This document shows positions 1 through 7,647 of a stretch of DNA of 28,882 bases, piece by piece. The DNA comes from CAZMXI01 sp964570205 (lineage in GTDB: Bacteria > Planctomycetota > Phycisphaerae > Tepidisphaerales > Tepidisphaeraceae), in the NCBI GenBank assembly GCA_964570205.1, contig CAZMXI010000046.1:1-28882 (forward strand), read 5' to 3'. The notes under the pieces are model-generated. The model saw nothing but the letters and a program-made list of their open reading frames with translations, was not told where the DNA came from and did no database searches. The position numbers were made by a program, and so were the translations under genes. Numbering within the stretch: the stretch's first letter is position 1; the number at the start of each line of letters is the position of its first letter.

Positions 1-1
1 C

Positions 2-26
2 CGAGTGCGTAAGGCACCCGCACTCG
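2..26. repeat. Perfect 8-bp inverted repeat (hairpin)
   Basis: The arms CGAGTGCG (2-9) and CGCACTCG (19-26) are perfectly complementary and separated by 9 nt. The bases after it (TTCTCC) do not form a proper U-tract, so a terminator reading is weak. It lies just before the headless heparinase-like reading frame and could be the end of an upstream gene, a chance hairpin inside disrupted coding sequence, or a regulatory stem. Confidence 0.4.
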
Positions 27-59
27 TTCTCCAGTTCAGGCTGAACCAGCACACCCAAC

Positions 60-2099
60 ATGCAGTGGCCCCGGCCGATCACGGCGCACCTGATGGCCGT
101 GGCTCTTCGAGATGAGAAGTTGATTCGCCAGTGCTTTGAGTCGCGCGGCGGCTGGAGGTTCTACTTCGACGACTACCTCGCCGATGGCCGGTTCTACGGG
201 GAGGAGTTCGGCAAGCAGTATTCGATGCTCGGGGAGATGTTCCTGTGGTGCCGGGGCGTACAGCGAGTGGGATTGGATGATCTGGGCTATGGCTATGTCG
301 GCAAGGGGGGCGCGACGATGCGCCGATACGTCCAGAGTGTCATCGAGATCGGCTATCCGCGCGTCGATCTGCCCGGCGGCATGCCGCATTACCCGCAGAT
401 CACCATGGGGGATGCCCGCGGCTCAGGCTTCGATGGGGCGCCGCCGTATCTGTTTCAGAAGTCCATCGTCACGGGGCGGCTGGCCAATGGCGCGGGCGGA
501 AACCCCCGATGGATAGCGGCCAACATGAACGGCCGGGATCACAGAAACGCCAAGGTTGAGAAGATGCTTGCGCCCCACTGGTTCGAGCTGGCGCATGCGA
601 AGTGGCCGGAGGACCGATTCGACTATTTCCTGGCGCAGATGCGCCCGCCGGGGCAGACCGTCTACACTCCCTCGCTCTACTGGGGCCTCACGCCCATCGA
701 CCCGGCCAAGGTGCAGCCGCCGGCCGCGCCTTCGTACATCGCGCCCGAGCGAGGGTTCGCCATGCTGCGAGCTGAGAATCGCCCCCGCGAGTATTGGGAA
801 GGCGAATCGCCGGCCATGGCATTTCAGCTCGCGACGTACTACGTGCATTACGCACACGATGCGTTCTCGCTGCTCGGCCTGTATGCGTACAACCGACCCA
901 TTTATTTGAACCGCCAGATCTCCAACGGCTATGGTGGCGGCTGCCCCTGGACCGACAGCGCTCGCGGCCAGTGCGGCGTGCTCGTGGACAACATGCAGTG
1001 GATGCTGGATGACGCCGATCCGAAGCGAGACCATCCCCACTGGCCCAACCCCATCGGCCAGGTGCCGACGCGCAGCGGCTTTGACCACCTGGTCCAGTTC
1101 GTCGCCGCCCGTGCTGTGCCCGTGGCCGGACAGGTCGCACTCGATAACCGCCAGCCGCTGGGCGTCAGCACGCTGAGCTTGGATCTGCGTAAAGATGAGC
1201 CGGAGGTCTGGCCGGGCATCGATATGACCCGTGCCCTGTTCCTCACGCGCGAGTATCTGTTCGACATCCACCAGCTCACGAGTCAGACGCCTCGCCTGTA
1301 TGATTGGCACGTTCACGCTCTGGGCCGGGCTCAATTGGATGCCGGATGGAAACCGACCGATGAGCTGAAGGACAAGCTGTATGACTCGTCCAATCGCCAG
1401 GTTGCCAAGCGTCTGGAAGACCCGATCGAGCGAGACCGCTATCAGTTGAAGGATGTGCATCGACTCGATGCCGGCGATCAGCCTTGGTCGTTCACCGCTC
1501 TTCAGACCTGCGCCCTGCCCGATGTTGCGCAGAGCGTGCTGGGCCGAAACTGGTATGACCGGAAGATCGGCGTGCGTGTGTCGATGCTCGGCGAGGGCAC
1601 CTCCCGCGCGTTTTCCGGAAAGTCACCCGAGAGCCGCACGGTTCCCGGCCGGGAGGCCAACAAGGGCGACCGCTCGACGCTACCTAACGAGGTCGGCGGC
1701 GTGACGCTCATCGTCGAGCGCAAGACGCCCGCAACCGTCTTTGTCGCACTTCACGAGCCCTTCAAGGATGGCCAGCCCCGCATTGCGAGCTTCCGCCGAA
1801 TCCAGCAGACCGATCAGGGCATTGCCGTCGCCGTCGTTGGCAAACCCGGCAGCGGCATCAACGACCGTGTCCTTTTCCGCTTCTGGCCGGATCACGAGAA
1901 GCCGCTTACCCTGGCTGGCGATGGTGAGAGTTTCACGTTCACCGACCGTCTGTACATTCGGATCTCAGATGACCGGGTTGATGTCTCCGGCGGGCTTGGG
2001 GCCATGCGATTGAAGGTCGGCGGGAATCCCCAGCTTCTGTTGAATGGACAGAAACAGCTCGCGGGGGTTTCGGATGGCTATCTGATCTTCGGGAACTGA
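60..2099 (+). CDS. Heparinase II/III-like polysaccharide lyase, 5' part missing
   Basis: This resembles the rear of the alpha/alpha toroid and the beta-sandwich of heparinase II/III-type lyases, which cleave uronic-acid linkages by beta-elimination. Residues 1-210 are helix-rich and read like mid-toroid sequence. Around 230-310 is the family-like segment with H263, H266 and D267 in HYAHDAFSLLGLYAY, a variant of the usual H-x-H-x-D-x-x-S-F stretch. A beta-rich tail follows to 679. There is no signal peptide, no Shine-Dalgarno before ATG 60, and the frame is closed by TGA at 42-44, so ATG 60 is probably not the native start. The front half is either lost, out of frame, or left of the window. 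The stop sits 2 nt before the next start, so the two are probably translationally coupled. Family assignment is moderate; specificity is unknown. Confidence 0.75.
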   Translation: MQWPRPITAHLMAVALRDEKLIRQCFESRGGWRFYFDDYLADGRFYGEEFGKQYSMLGEMFLWCRGVQRVGLDDLGYGYVGKGGATMRRYVQSVIEIGYPRVDLPGGMPHYPQITMGDARGSGFDGAPPYLFQKSIVTGRLANGAGGNPRWIAANMNGRDHRNAKVEKMLAPHWFELAHAKWPEDRFDYFLAQMRPPGQTVYTPSLYWGLTPIDPAKVQPPAAPSYIAPERGFAMLRAENRPREYWEGESPAMAFQLATYYVHYAHDAFSLLGLYAYNRPIYLNRQISNGYGGGCPWTDSARGQCGVLVDNMQWMLDDADPKRDHPHWPNPIGQVPTRSGFDHLVQFVAARAVPVAGQVALDNRQPLGVSTLSLDLRKDEPEVWPGIDMTRALFLTREYLFDIHQLTSQTPRLYDWHVHALGRAQLDAGWKPTDELKDKLYDSSNRQVAKRLEDPIERDRYQLKDVHRLDAGDQPWSFTALQTCALPDVAQSVLGRNWYDRKIGVRVSMLGEGTSRAFSGKSPESRTVPGREANKGDRSTLPNEVGGVTLIVERKTPATVFVALHEPFKDGQPRIASFRRIQQTDQGIAVAVVGKPGSGINDRVLFRFWPDHEKPLTLAGDGESFTFTDRLYIRISDDRVDVSGGLGAMRLKVGGNPQLLLNGQKQLAGVSDGYLIFGN

Positions 2100-2101
2100 C
2101 C

Positions 2102-3697
2102 ATGCGAAAAAGCTTTCTCGTGCTGACCCTGGCCGTCGCCGTCTGGACAACCGTCGTTCCGGGCGCGGTGTTCCAGTACGCCGCGCCGGTGACAACCGAC
2201 AAAGGCCGGAGCAGCGCCTTCCTCTGGGTTCCACATCAGGCCAAGCAGGTCCGAGGCGTGATCCTGGCCGGGATGACGCTCATGGAACGGGAGTTCGTGA
2301 AGGATGAGCGCATTCGCAAGGCATGCATGGAGCAGGGGCTCGCCATGATCTTTCTGAAGTGCGGCCTGGGCGCTGTGGACGTGCAGGAGGTTCTGGACGA
2401 TCTGGCCAAGCTCTCCGGCTACGACGAGCTCTCCGTCGCGCCGGTGTTCTTCGTGGGCCATTCCGCCGGCGGCGCACAGGCCAAGGCCGCCGCCATCAAG
2501 ATGGCCGGGCGCTGCTTCGGGCTGGTACAATATCGTGGCGGTGTGCCGGGCGGCGCCGAGAGCATCCCGGCCGGCGTCCCATGTCTCATGATGCTCGGCC
2601 AGTTCGACGAGTTTGGCGGGACTATGCGCAACGAGGCCGGTCGGGAAACCTGGGAAGGCGGCCGCGACGCCCTGGTGGCCTATCGCTCCGCCAACGAGCG
2701 CCATCTGGCCAGCATCGTCGTCGAACCCGGTGCCGGTCACTTCGCGTGGTCGGATCGCAATGCCGCTTATCTGGCGATGTTCATCCGCAAAGCCGCGCAG
2801 GCGCGAATTCCTGATTGGCCTGTGGACGCGAAGACGCCGGTGGAATGCAGGCCGGTCGATCCACGGAGCGGCTGGCTGACCGATCCGACCATCAAATCAC
2901 CCGGCGAATTCGCGCCCGCGGCCTACGCGGACTACAAGGGCGACAAGCACAAAGCCGCCTGGCACTTCGACCGCGAGATGGCCGAGATGACCGCAGCCTA
3001 CCACGCCGGCGGCTTCGGAAAGAAGGACCAGTTCATCTGCTGGACCGATCCCGTCTGGGTCGATGCCGGCGCAAGGTTCTTCTTTACGCAGCTCAAATGG
3101 GTAGGCGATGGCCAAACCTTCGAAGTGCATCCGGTCTATGCCGACACGTATCCGAAACAGACCAATGGCCAGGGGCCGCGCTGGGCTCTGGCCGGTCAGC
3201 CTGTCGGCCATTCAAATGCGCCGATTCAGATCAGACAAGTCAGCGGCGCGGTCGTCGCGACGGGCCCGAACACACTGCGCATGCAGTTCGACAACCTCGC
3301 CCCTGCGACCGAAGCCGGGCGGGTCACGTTTATGGCCTACAGCGCCGGCGATGCCGAATATCGCTACACGGAGCAGGTCGGCATGATGCCGCGCGGATTC
3401 GCCGGTCTGAAAGCCGGCCGCGAGCAGGTCATCACCTTCCCCCCATTCGGCAATTTGAAGGCCGACATCCGATCCGTTCAGCAGCTCGCGCAGCGGCCCG
3501 GTCGAGTTGAAAGCCACCAGCGATGCCGGCCTGTCGGTGGGATACTACGTTGCGTTCGGCCCCGCTTTCATCGATGGCGGCAAGCTCTGCATCGCCGAGA
3601 TCCCTGCTCGCGCGACGTACCCGATCACGGTCAAGCTCGTCGCCTGGCAATTCGGCCGAGGCGTCGAACCGCTGGTCAAGACGGCCGTGCCGGTTGA
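2102..3697 (+). CDS. Secreted alpha/beta hydrolase (esterase/depolymerase-like), frameshifted near 3' end
   Basis: This is a putative serine esterase of the alpha/beta hydrolase fold. Residues 1-22 are a Sec signal peptide. The nucleophile elbow is GHSAGG with Ser121; Asp169 in GQFDEFGG and His213 in GAGHF are good candidates for the rest of the triad. Residues 240-460 form an all-beta accessory region that begins SGWLTDP; the protein at 6459 has the related DGWLGDR at the same place. ATG 2102 lies two bases after the upstream TGA. From about 3485-3500 the reading frame stops looking like protein and becomes arginine-rich. The sensible continuation lies in another frame and ends at 3725, so the last ~70 residues of this ORF are spurious. 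Possible substrates are acyl or aryl esters on the polysaccharide, as in PHB-depolymerase/feruloyl-esterase-like proteins. The fold is well supported; the substrate is unknown. Confidence 0.82.
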   Translation: MRKSFLVLTLAVAVWTTVVPGAVFQYAAPVTTDKGRSSAFLWVPHQAKQVRGVILAGMTLMEREFVKDERIRKACMEQGLAMIFLKCGLGAVDVQEVLDDLAKLSGYDELSVAPVFFVGHSAGGAQAKAAAIKMAGRCFGLVQYRGGVPGGAESIPAGVPCLMMLGQFDEFGGTMRNEAGRETWEGGRDALVAYRSANERHLASIVVEPGAGHFAWSDRNAAYLAMFIRKAAQARIPDWPVDAKTPVECRPVDPRSGWLTDPTIKSPGEFAPAAYADYKGDKHKAAWHFDREMAEMTAAYHAGGFGKKDQFICWTDPVWVDAGARFFFTQLKWVGDGQTFEVHPVYADTYPKQTNGQGPRWALAGQPVGHSNAPIQIRQVSGAVVATGPNTLRMQFDNLAPATEAGRVTFMAYSAGDAEYRYTEQVGMMPRGFAGLKAGREQVITFPPFGNLKADIRSVQQLAQRPGRVESHQRCRPVGGILRCVRPRFHRWRQALHRRDPCSRDVPDHGQARRLAIRPRRRTAGQDGRAG

Positions 3698-3725
3698 GCA
3701 GACAGTCCTGATCGAGGCGCCGTGA
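3501..3725 (+). pseudogene. Out-of-frame C-terminal piece of the preceding hydrolase
   Basis: The frame that begins VELKATSDAGLSVGYY and continues to IEAP at 3722 is a beta-sandwich tail. From memory of the group, similar tails (SDSGLPVRYYV, then PVKVTVVAWQ) end planctomycete alpha/beta hydrolases. It is +1 relative to the ORF begun at 2102 and has no Shine-Dalgarno or credible start of its own. In this frame TGA occurs at 3456-3458, so the switch must lie after that, most likely 3480-3505. It is best read as the true C-terminus of the 2102 gene, separated by a one-base gain (or two-base loss), either real or an assembly error. Confidence 0.75.
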
Positions 3726-3740
3726 TTGTCCGATTTCCAG

Positions 3741-3746
3741 AGGAGG
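3741..3746 (+). promoter_or_regulatory. Strong Shine-Dalgarno (AGGAGG)
   Basis: A perfect AGGAGG four bases before ATG 3751. It is among the strongest ribosome-binding sites in the window and fixes that start. The intact paralogue at 17702 uses an almost identical AGGAGGAT leader. Confidence 0.75.
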
Positions 3747-3750
3747 ATTC

Positions 3751-5004
3751 ATGTTCGCCAATAGCGATGTGACTCAGTGGAAACTGGCTGCTGTCGCCGC
3801 CTTGCTCACCGGACTCGTACTCGCAATGCCTCTGCGTGCGGCCGACTCCAACAACGCCCAATGGAGCGTGACGCTGGTCGGGTTCTTTCCCGGCGAGGCA
3901 ACCAAAGGCGGAGGCGGACCCAAGCGGCTGAATTGTTATCTGGCGCGCCGTGGCGGCAAATGGGTTTCGGCCCTGGCGACGGCGACCAATCAGGGCCGGC
4001 CGATCTGGAATACGGCGATGATGTCCGTTGACCCGTCGGGTGTGAGGGCTGAAGGCAACAAGCTGATGGGCACGCTGGCGGTCACACTGGTTCCCGATCC
4101 GTGGGTGCCCAAGGACCAGAAGCCTCGGCAGGCGACGGTGACGCTGGATGCGACGGTCACGCCCAATGCGAACGCGGCCGACGGCAAGGGGTTTGCCTCG
4201 CTTGGCGGCACCTGGAAATCGCTGATCCCCGGCACCGAACAGGAACTCAACGCAGCGCTACTCCAGGGCCGGGGCCAGGGTGAGATCACCGGTTCGGTAG
4301 GCCCGGTGAAGACGAGCATGCTGGCGGATGATTCCTACGATTTGGCCCTGTACAACCTGATCCCCGGCACGACCAGTGAGAACTTCCAGCGCCGGCGGGC
4401 GATCTCGCTGGGCGTCAAGGGCGGCAAGGTCGTCTCAGCGCGCCTGGGCCAGATGGACATGCGCCACAATGCCTACGACTACGAAACGCTCGACACGCCC
4501 AGCGGCTTCGCAGTGACCGCCGACTCGTTCGCCGGGACGATAGCGTTCGTGGCCGATACGCTTGATGGAGGCAGGGCGGATTTCAGACTGTCGCTGCGGG
4601 GCCAGCGCGTCCACGACTTTGCCGTCGGCGTCTGGAAGGGAAGCTATACCGGTGAGGACGGCCAATCTCACGCGATCGAGGGTTTCCTCCGTGGCAACAT
4701 CCGCATCGGAGCGTTTGAAAGCACGGCGACACGAGACGATCGGCCGTGGTTCATCCAGGTGCCGGGCTTCAAACCGCCGCAGGCGGATGAGCATCCTCGC
4801 CTGTTCTTCCGCAAGGCGGACGTGCCGGAACTGCGTCGCCGGGCCCAGACGCCAGAGGGAAAGCAGATCGTCGCGCGGCTGGCGAGTCGATGCCGATCGC
4901 GTACAACCCGGCGAAGCAGGCGTATGAGAAGAACGGCTTCAAGGACCGTCCCGGCGCGTATACGATCTCACACGCGGCGGGGTATGGATTCCTTTATCAA
5001 CTGA
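3751..5004 (+). CDS. N-terminal part of a split secreted lyase-like protein with duplicated beta module
   Basis: Residues 1-30 are a signal peptide ending LRAAD. Two tandem copies of an unrecognised beta-rich module follow, roughly 40-181 and 197-315. They share spaced motifs: FFPG/LIPG at 45/203, RGGKWVSA/KGGKVVSA near 67/223, GTWKSLIPG/GVWKGSYTG near 153/293. From His348 (HPRLFFRK) a heparinase/alginate-lyase-like toroid starts, matching HPRLLFRK in the minus-strand protein at 15912-17702. After Leu377 (codon 4879) the frame becomes arginine-rich nonsense up to 5004. The real continuation starts at 4881 in another frame with GESMP, exactly where the paralogue has GESMP. So this ORF and the next are two halves of one gene. 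The upstream AGGAGG sets the start. The module could be a carbohydrate-binding domain, but that is a guess. Confidence 0.8.
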   Translation: MFANSDVTQWKLAAVAALLTGLVLAMPLRAADSNNAQWSVTLVGFFPGEATKGGGGPKRLNCYLARRGGKWVSALATATNQGRPIWNTAMMSVDPSGVRAEGNKLMGTLAVTLVPDPWVPKDQKPRQATVTLDATVTPNANAADGKGFASLGGTWKSLIPGTEQELNAALLQGRGQGEITGSVGPVKTSMLADDSYDLALYNLIPGTTSENFQRRRAISLGVKGGKVVSARLGQMDMRHNAYDYETLDTPSGFAVTADSFAGTIAFVADTLDGGRADFRLSLRGQRVHDFAVGVWKGSYTGEDGQSHAIEGFLRGNIRIGAFESTATRDDRPWFIQVPGFKPPQADEHPRLFFRKADVPELRRRAQTPEGKQIVARLASRCRSRTTRRSRRMRRTASRTVPARIRSHTRRGMDSFIN

Positions 5005-6434
5005 CGGGAGACCGCAAGTACGCCGATTTCGCCCGTCAATGCGTCGAGAAGGCATGGGAAGGTCAGCGCAGCAGCGATGACCGCTATGCATGGGTTGCCC
5101 CCGGCGGCGAGCTGCGCGCCGGCCCGAGCGTCGGCTGGTATGCCGTTGCCTACGATCTGTGCTACGACGCCTGGCCCGAGGATTTCCGCACCAAGAGCGC
5201 CCAGGCGATCCAGAACTACTCCGACACCAAAGGCGGCGAGTGGAACAATCCGGAGGGGATCACGCTGGCCAAGATGATTCTCCAGCCCAAACAGGGCCCG
5301 GGCTCCAACCACTTCGGCGCGGTTGTTGGCGGGTGTGGCTTGGCGGTCCTGGCGATCCAGAACGATCCGGGGACCGACAGCGCGAAGTTGCAGAAATACC
5401 TCTCGGTGCTGGAGCGCCAGGTGGTGCGGCATCTCTCGGCCGGATGGGGCGATGGCGGATACTACAAGGAAGGCTGGGGCGCCAGTCGCGTCGGAACCCA
5501 AGGCGGATTCCTGTGCTTCCTGCAAGCCCTGAAAGTCGCACAGGGGCATGACTATCTGAACGTCGATCGCCCCAACGCCTCGTATGTGACAATGGTGCCG
5601 CGATGCCTCATGGTGCTGCGCGGGGCCGACCGCGCTTTCTTTCCATATCGTTCGAACATGGGCGGGACGTACGGGAACCCCGAGATCGGGTCGGCCGGGG
5701 AGAACAGCGGCTTCTCACACGGCGGCTGCTTCTCCGAGGGCTTTGGCGCGATCGCCGACCGCTACAAACCCGGCCTGCTCTGGACGTATAATCATCTGTT
5801 CTGCCCCGCAAACGAGTTCCAGTTTGACACGCTTAGCCCTTATCCTCATCGCGCGATGCTGGCCCTGGTCAACTGGCCGGTCTTCAGCGGTGTGCAGGAG
5901 CGGAATCCGGCCGGCGCGATGCCCCTGGTCACGCGCGACCGGCTGTATGAGTATTTCGTCTTCCGCAACGGCATTACGGGCGGTGAGCGCGACATCGTCA
6001 CGACGCTGCTGGTGAACTACCCCGACGGCACCAAGCCGCGCGACGTGATGGTGTGGGGACTGGGCGGACTTCGGCTGAACTTCGGAGAACCCAGACGCAA
6101 CGCGCCGGTGACCCATTTCGCCGCCGCTGGCGATGGCTCGGCTACTGTGACGGCGGGTGATTTCGCGCTGGCCGTGGACTACGGCCGTGCCTCCGGCGCC
6201 GATGCGCTGATTGTGAGTGTTGGCGGCAATACGCGCAACGTCGATGCCAAGTCGAACAAGGCGAAGATGACCATCGTGAACACGGGCACGGTGGCGTACA
6301 CCATCCTGACGCTCAGCGCCTCGGGCGTACATCCCGAGCCGCGTGTCGATGCAGGCCGAATCGTCCTGGGCAACCAGACGATCAGTTTCAACGGCGGCAG
6401 GCTGATGCTGGCCAAGTTCGCGGCGCAGAAATAG
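4890..6434 (+). CDS. C-terminal part of the split heparinase/alginate-lyase-like protein
   Basis: This holds most of the toroid and the beta-sheet tail of the gene begun at 3751. It aligns along its length with the intact minus-strand protein at 15912-17702. Shared motifs in order are ISHAAGYGFLYQLTGD, LRAGPSVGW-YDLCYD, GSNHFG, GWGDGGYYKEGWG, LLWTYNH, SPYPHRAMLALVNWPV, RNPAG and a Y-x-x-x-V-x-RN segment. The N-H of GSNH could be catalytic, as Asn and His are in several toroid lyases; that is inference. The frame is open from 4881 (GES before Met4890), and the ATG has no separate ribosome-binding site, so it is unlikely to be an independent start. On its own this half would have no signal peptide. 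If the break is real, the product is probably inactive or cytoplasmic. Confidence 0.8.
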   Translation: MPIAYNPAKQAYEKNGFKDRPGAYTISHAAGYGFLYQLTGDRKYADFARQCVEKAWEGQRSSDDRYAWVAPGGELRAGPSVGWYAVAYDLCYDAWPEDFRTKSAQAIQNYSDTKGGEWNNPEGITLAKMILQPKQGPGSNHFGAVVGGCGLAVLAIQNDPGTDSAKLQKYLSVLERQVVRHLSAGWGDGGYYKEGWGASRVGTQGGFLCFLQALKVAQGHDYLNVDRPNASYVTMVPRCLMVLRGADRAFFPYRSNMGGTYGNPEIGSAGENSGFSHGGCFSEGFGAIADRYKPGLLWTYNHLFCPANEFQFDTLSPYPHRAMLALVNWPVFSGVQERNPAGAMPLVTRDRLYEYFVFRNGITGGERDIVTTLLVNYPDGTKPRDVMVWGLGGLRLNFGEPRRNAPVTHFAAAGDGSATVTAGDFALAVDYGRASGADALIVSVGGNTRNVDAKSNKAKMTIVNTGTVAYTILTLSASGVHPEPRVDAGRIVLGNQTISFNGGRLMLAKFAAQK

Positions 6435-6458
6435 AGGTCGGCAACAGAGGTATTGCCC

Positions 6459-7622
6459 ATGACACGTATACTGACTCTGATACTGCTGCTGCCTTGCATC
6501 GTTCGGGCGGACATGGTCCTGAAGACGCAGGTGGGCGACGTCGATACGCAGATTCTCATACCGGATTCCGGCAAGCCCCTGCGGGCGGTTATTGTCCATG
6601 CCGCCAACTACAAGCTATCGGACTCCGACCGCTGGGCCGAGCTGTGCCGGCAGATGAACCTGGCGCACGTGGCGATGAACATCCCCAACGTGCAGAAGGC
6701 CACCAACCGCGGGAACAAGCTGCACACAGCGCTGCACCAGGGCCTGAAGGAGTTCGCCGGCAAAAGCGGCCGGAAGGAACTGGTGAACCTGCCGTTTGCC
6801 GGCACGGGTCACTCGGCCGGAGGACTCGTAACCGGCGTGCTGCTGCGAAGCCCCGAGCGAACGATCACCAATTGTGTCGATTGCGGCTGGGTGATGGACA
6901 GCGCCAAGCTGGCGCCCGAGGCGCGGCAGGCGCCTGCGCTGTTCACGATGGGCGCGATTCCCGATGCGTTCAAGATGCTGCCGGCGATTGAGCAGCACTA
7001 CGAGCCGGCGCGCAAGGCAGGCCTGCCGTGGGGACTGGGCGTGCAGTGGGGTTGCGCCCATGACTTTGGGAACAGCGCCGCGATGATGGTGCCGTGGATT
7101 GCCACGCTGATTGATGCCCGCGTACCGGCCGATGCTGATGCGACGCAGGGGCCGCCGGGACTCAAGCCCGTGAAGCTTGAGGACGGGTGGCTGGGCGATC
7201 GCGCGACCATCGACAGCACGTTTCCGGCCATCGCCGCTTGGAGCGAATACGCCGGGGACAGGGGCACCGCGGTTTGGCTTCCCGACCGTCGCTGCGCGCA
7301 TGTCTGGCGCGCCTGGCAGGCGAAAGAGGCGGTGTCGCTGGCCGCACGCGCCGGCGAACTTCGACTGCCGCCGCGCGATTTGAAGAAGGCCAACGACCTG
7401 ATGGTTGGACCTGGAACCGACATTGAGCTGTCATTGAATGTCGGCGCCACCCGCGTGTCGAACGTGCGCTATTTCGACGGCGACGTCGAGCTGGGAGGCG
7501 GCACGGCATTCACATGGAAACGGCCCTCGCGCGGCTGGCATGCCGTCTATGCCCAGTACATGGACGCCGCCGGCAGGCACGCGGTGACCAATCCGGCGCT
7601 GATCATCATTCGGCAGAAGTAG
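6459..7622 (+). CDS. Secreted alpha/beta hydrolase (putative carbohydrate esterase)
   Basis: A 387-residue protein with a short Sec signal (MTRILTLILLLPCIVRAD). The nucleophile elbow is GTGHSAGG with Ser119, and His201 in GCAHDFG is the likely catalytic base. After the hydrolase core, DGWLGDR opens an all-beta C-terminal region (about 235-387) related to that of the hydrolase at 2102. The two are therefore distant paralogues, and this one is intact. ATG 6459 is preferred over the TTG two codons earlier because CAGAGG at 6445-6450 sits 8 nt ahead of it. It lies 24 nt after the split lyase gene and 25 nt before the next, so it is part of the same operon. It probably removes acyl groups from the polymer; the chemistry of the leaving group cannot be told. 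Confidence 0.8.
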   Translation: MTRILTLILLLPCIVRADMVLKTQVGDVDTQILIPDSGKPLRAVIVHAANYKLSDSDRWAELCRQMNLAHVAMNIPNVQKATNRGNKLHTALHQGLKEFAGKSGRKELVNLPFAGTGHSAGGLVTGVLLRSPERTITNCVDCGWVMDSAKLAPEARQAPALFTMGAIPDAFKMLPAIEQHYEPARKAGLPWGLGVQWGCAHDFGNSAAMMVPWIATLIDARVPADADATQGPPGLKPVKLEDGWLGDRATIDSTFPAIAAWSEYAGDRGTAVWLPDRRCAHVWRAWQAKEAVSLAARAGELRLPPRDLKKANDLMVGPGTDIELSLNVGATRVSNVRYFDGDVELGGGTAFTWKRPSRGWHAVYAQYMDAAGRHAVTNPALIIIRQK

Positions 7623-7634
7623 TTGGCCGCCATC

Positions 7635-7640
7635 GAGGAG
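7635..7640 (+). promoter_or_regulatory. Shine-Dalgarno deciding a GTG start
   Basis: GAGGAG lies 7 nt before GTG 7648. It supports the GTG, rather than the ATG three codons downstream (7657), as the start of the following large protein. Confidence 0.6.
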
Positions 7641-7647
7641 ATCTATC

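Noticed and set aside
4873..4892. Programmed ribosomal frameshift in the split lyase gene
   Set aside because: No slippery heptamer or downstream structure is visible, and the paralogue indicates missing codons, so mutation or assembly error is more likely.
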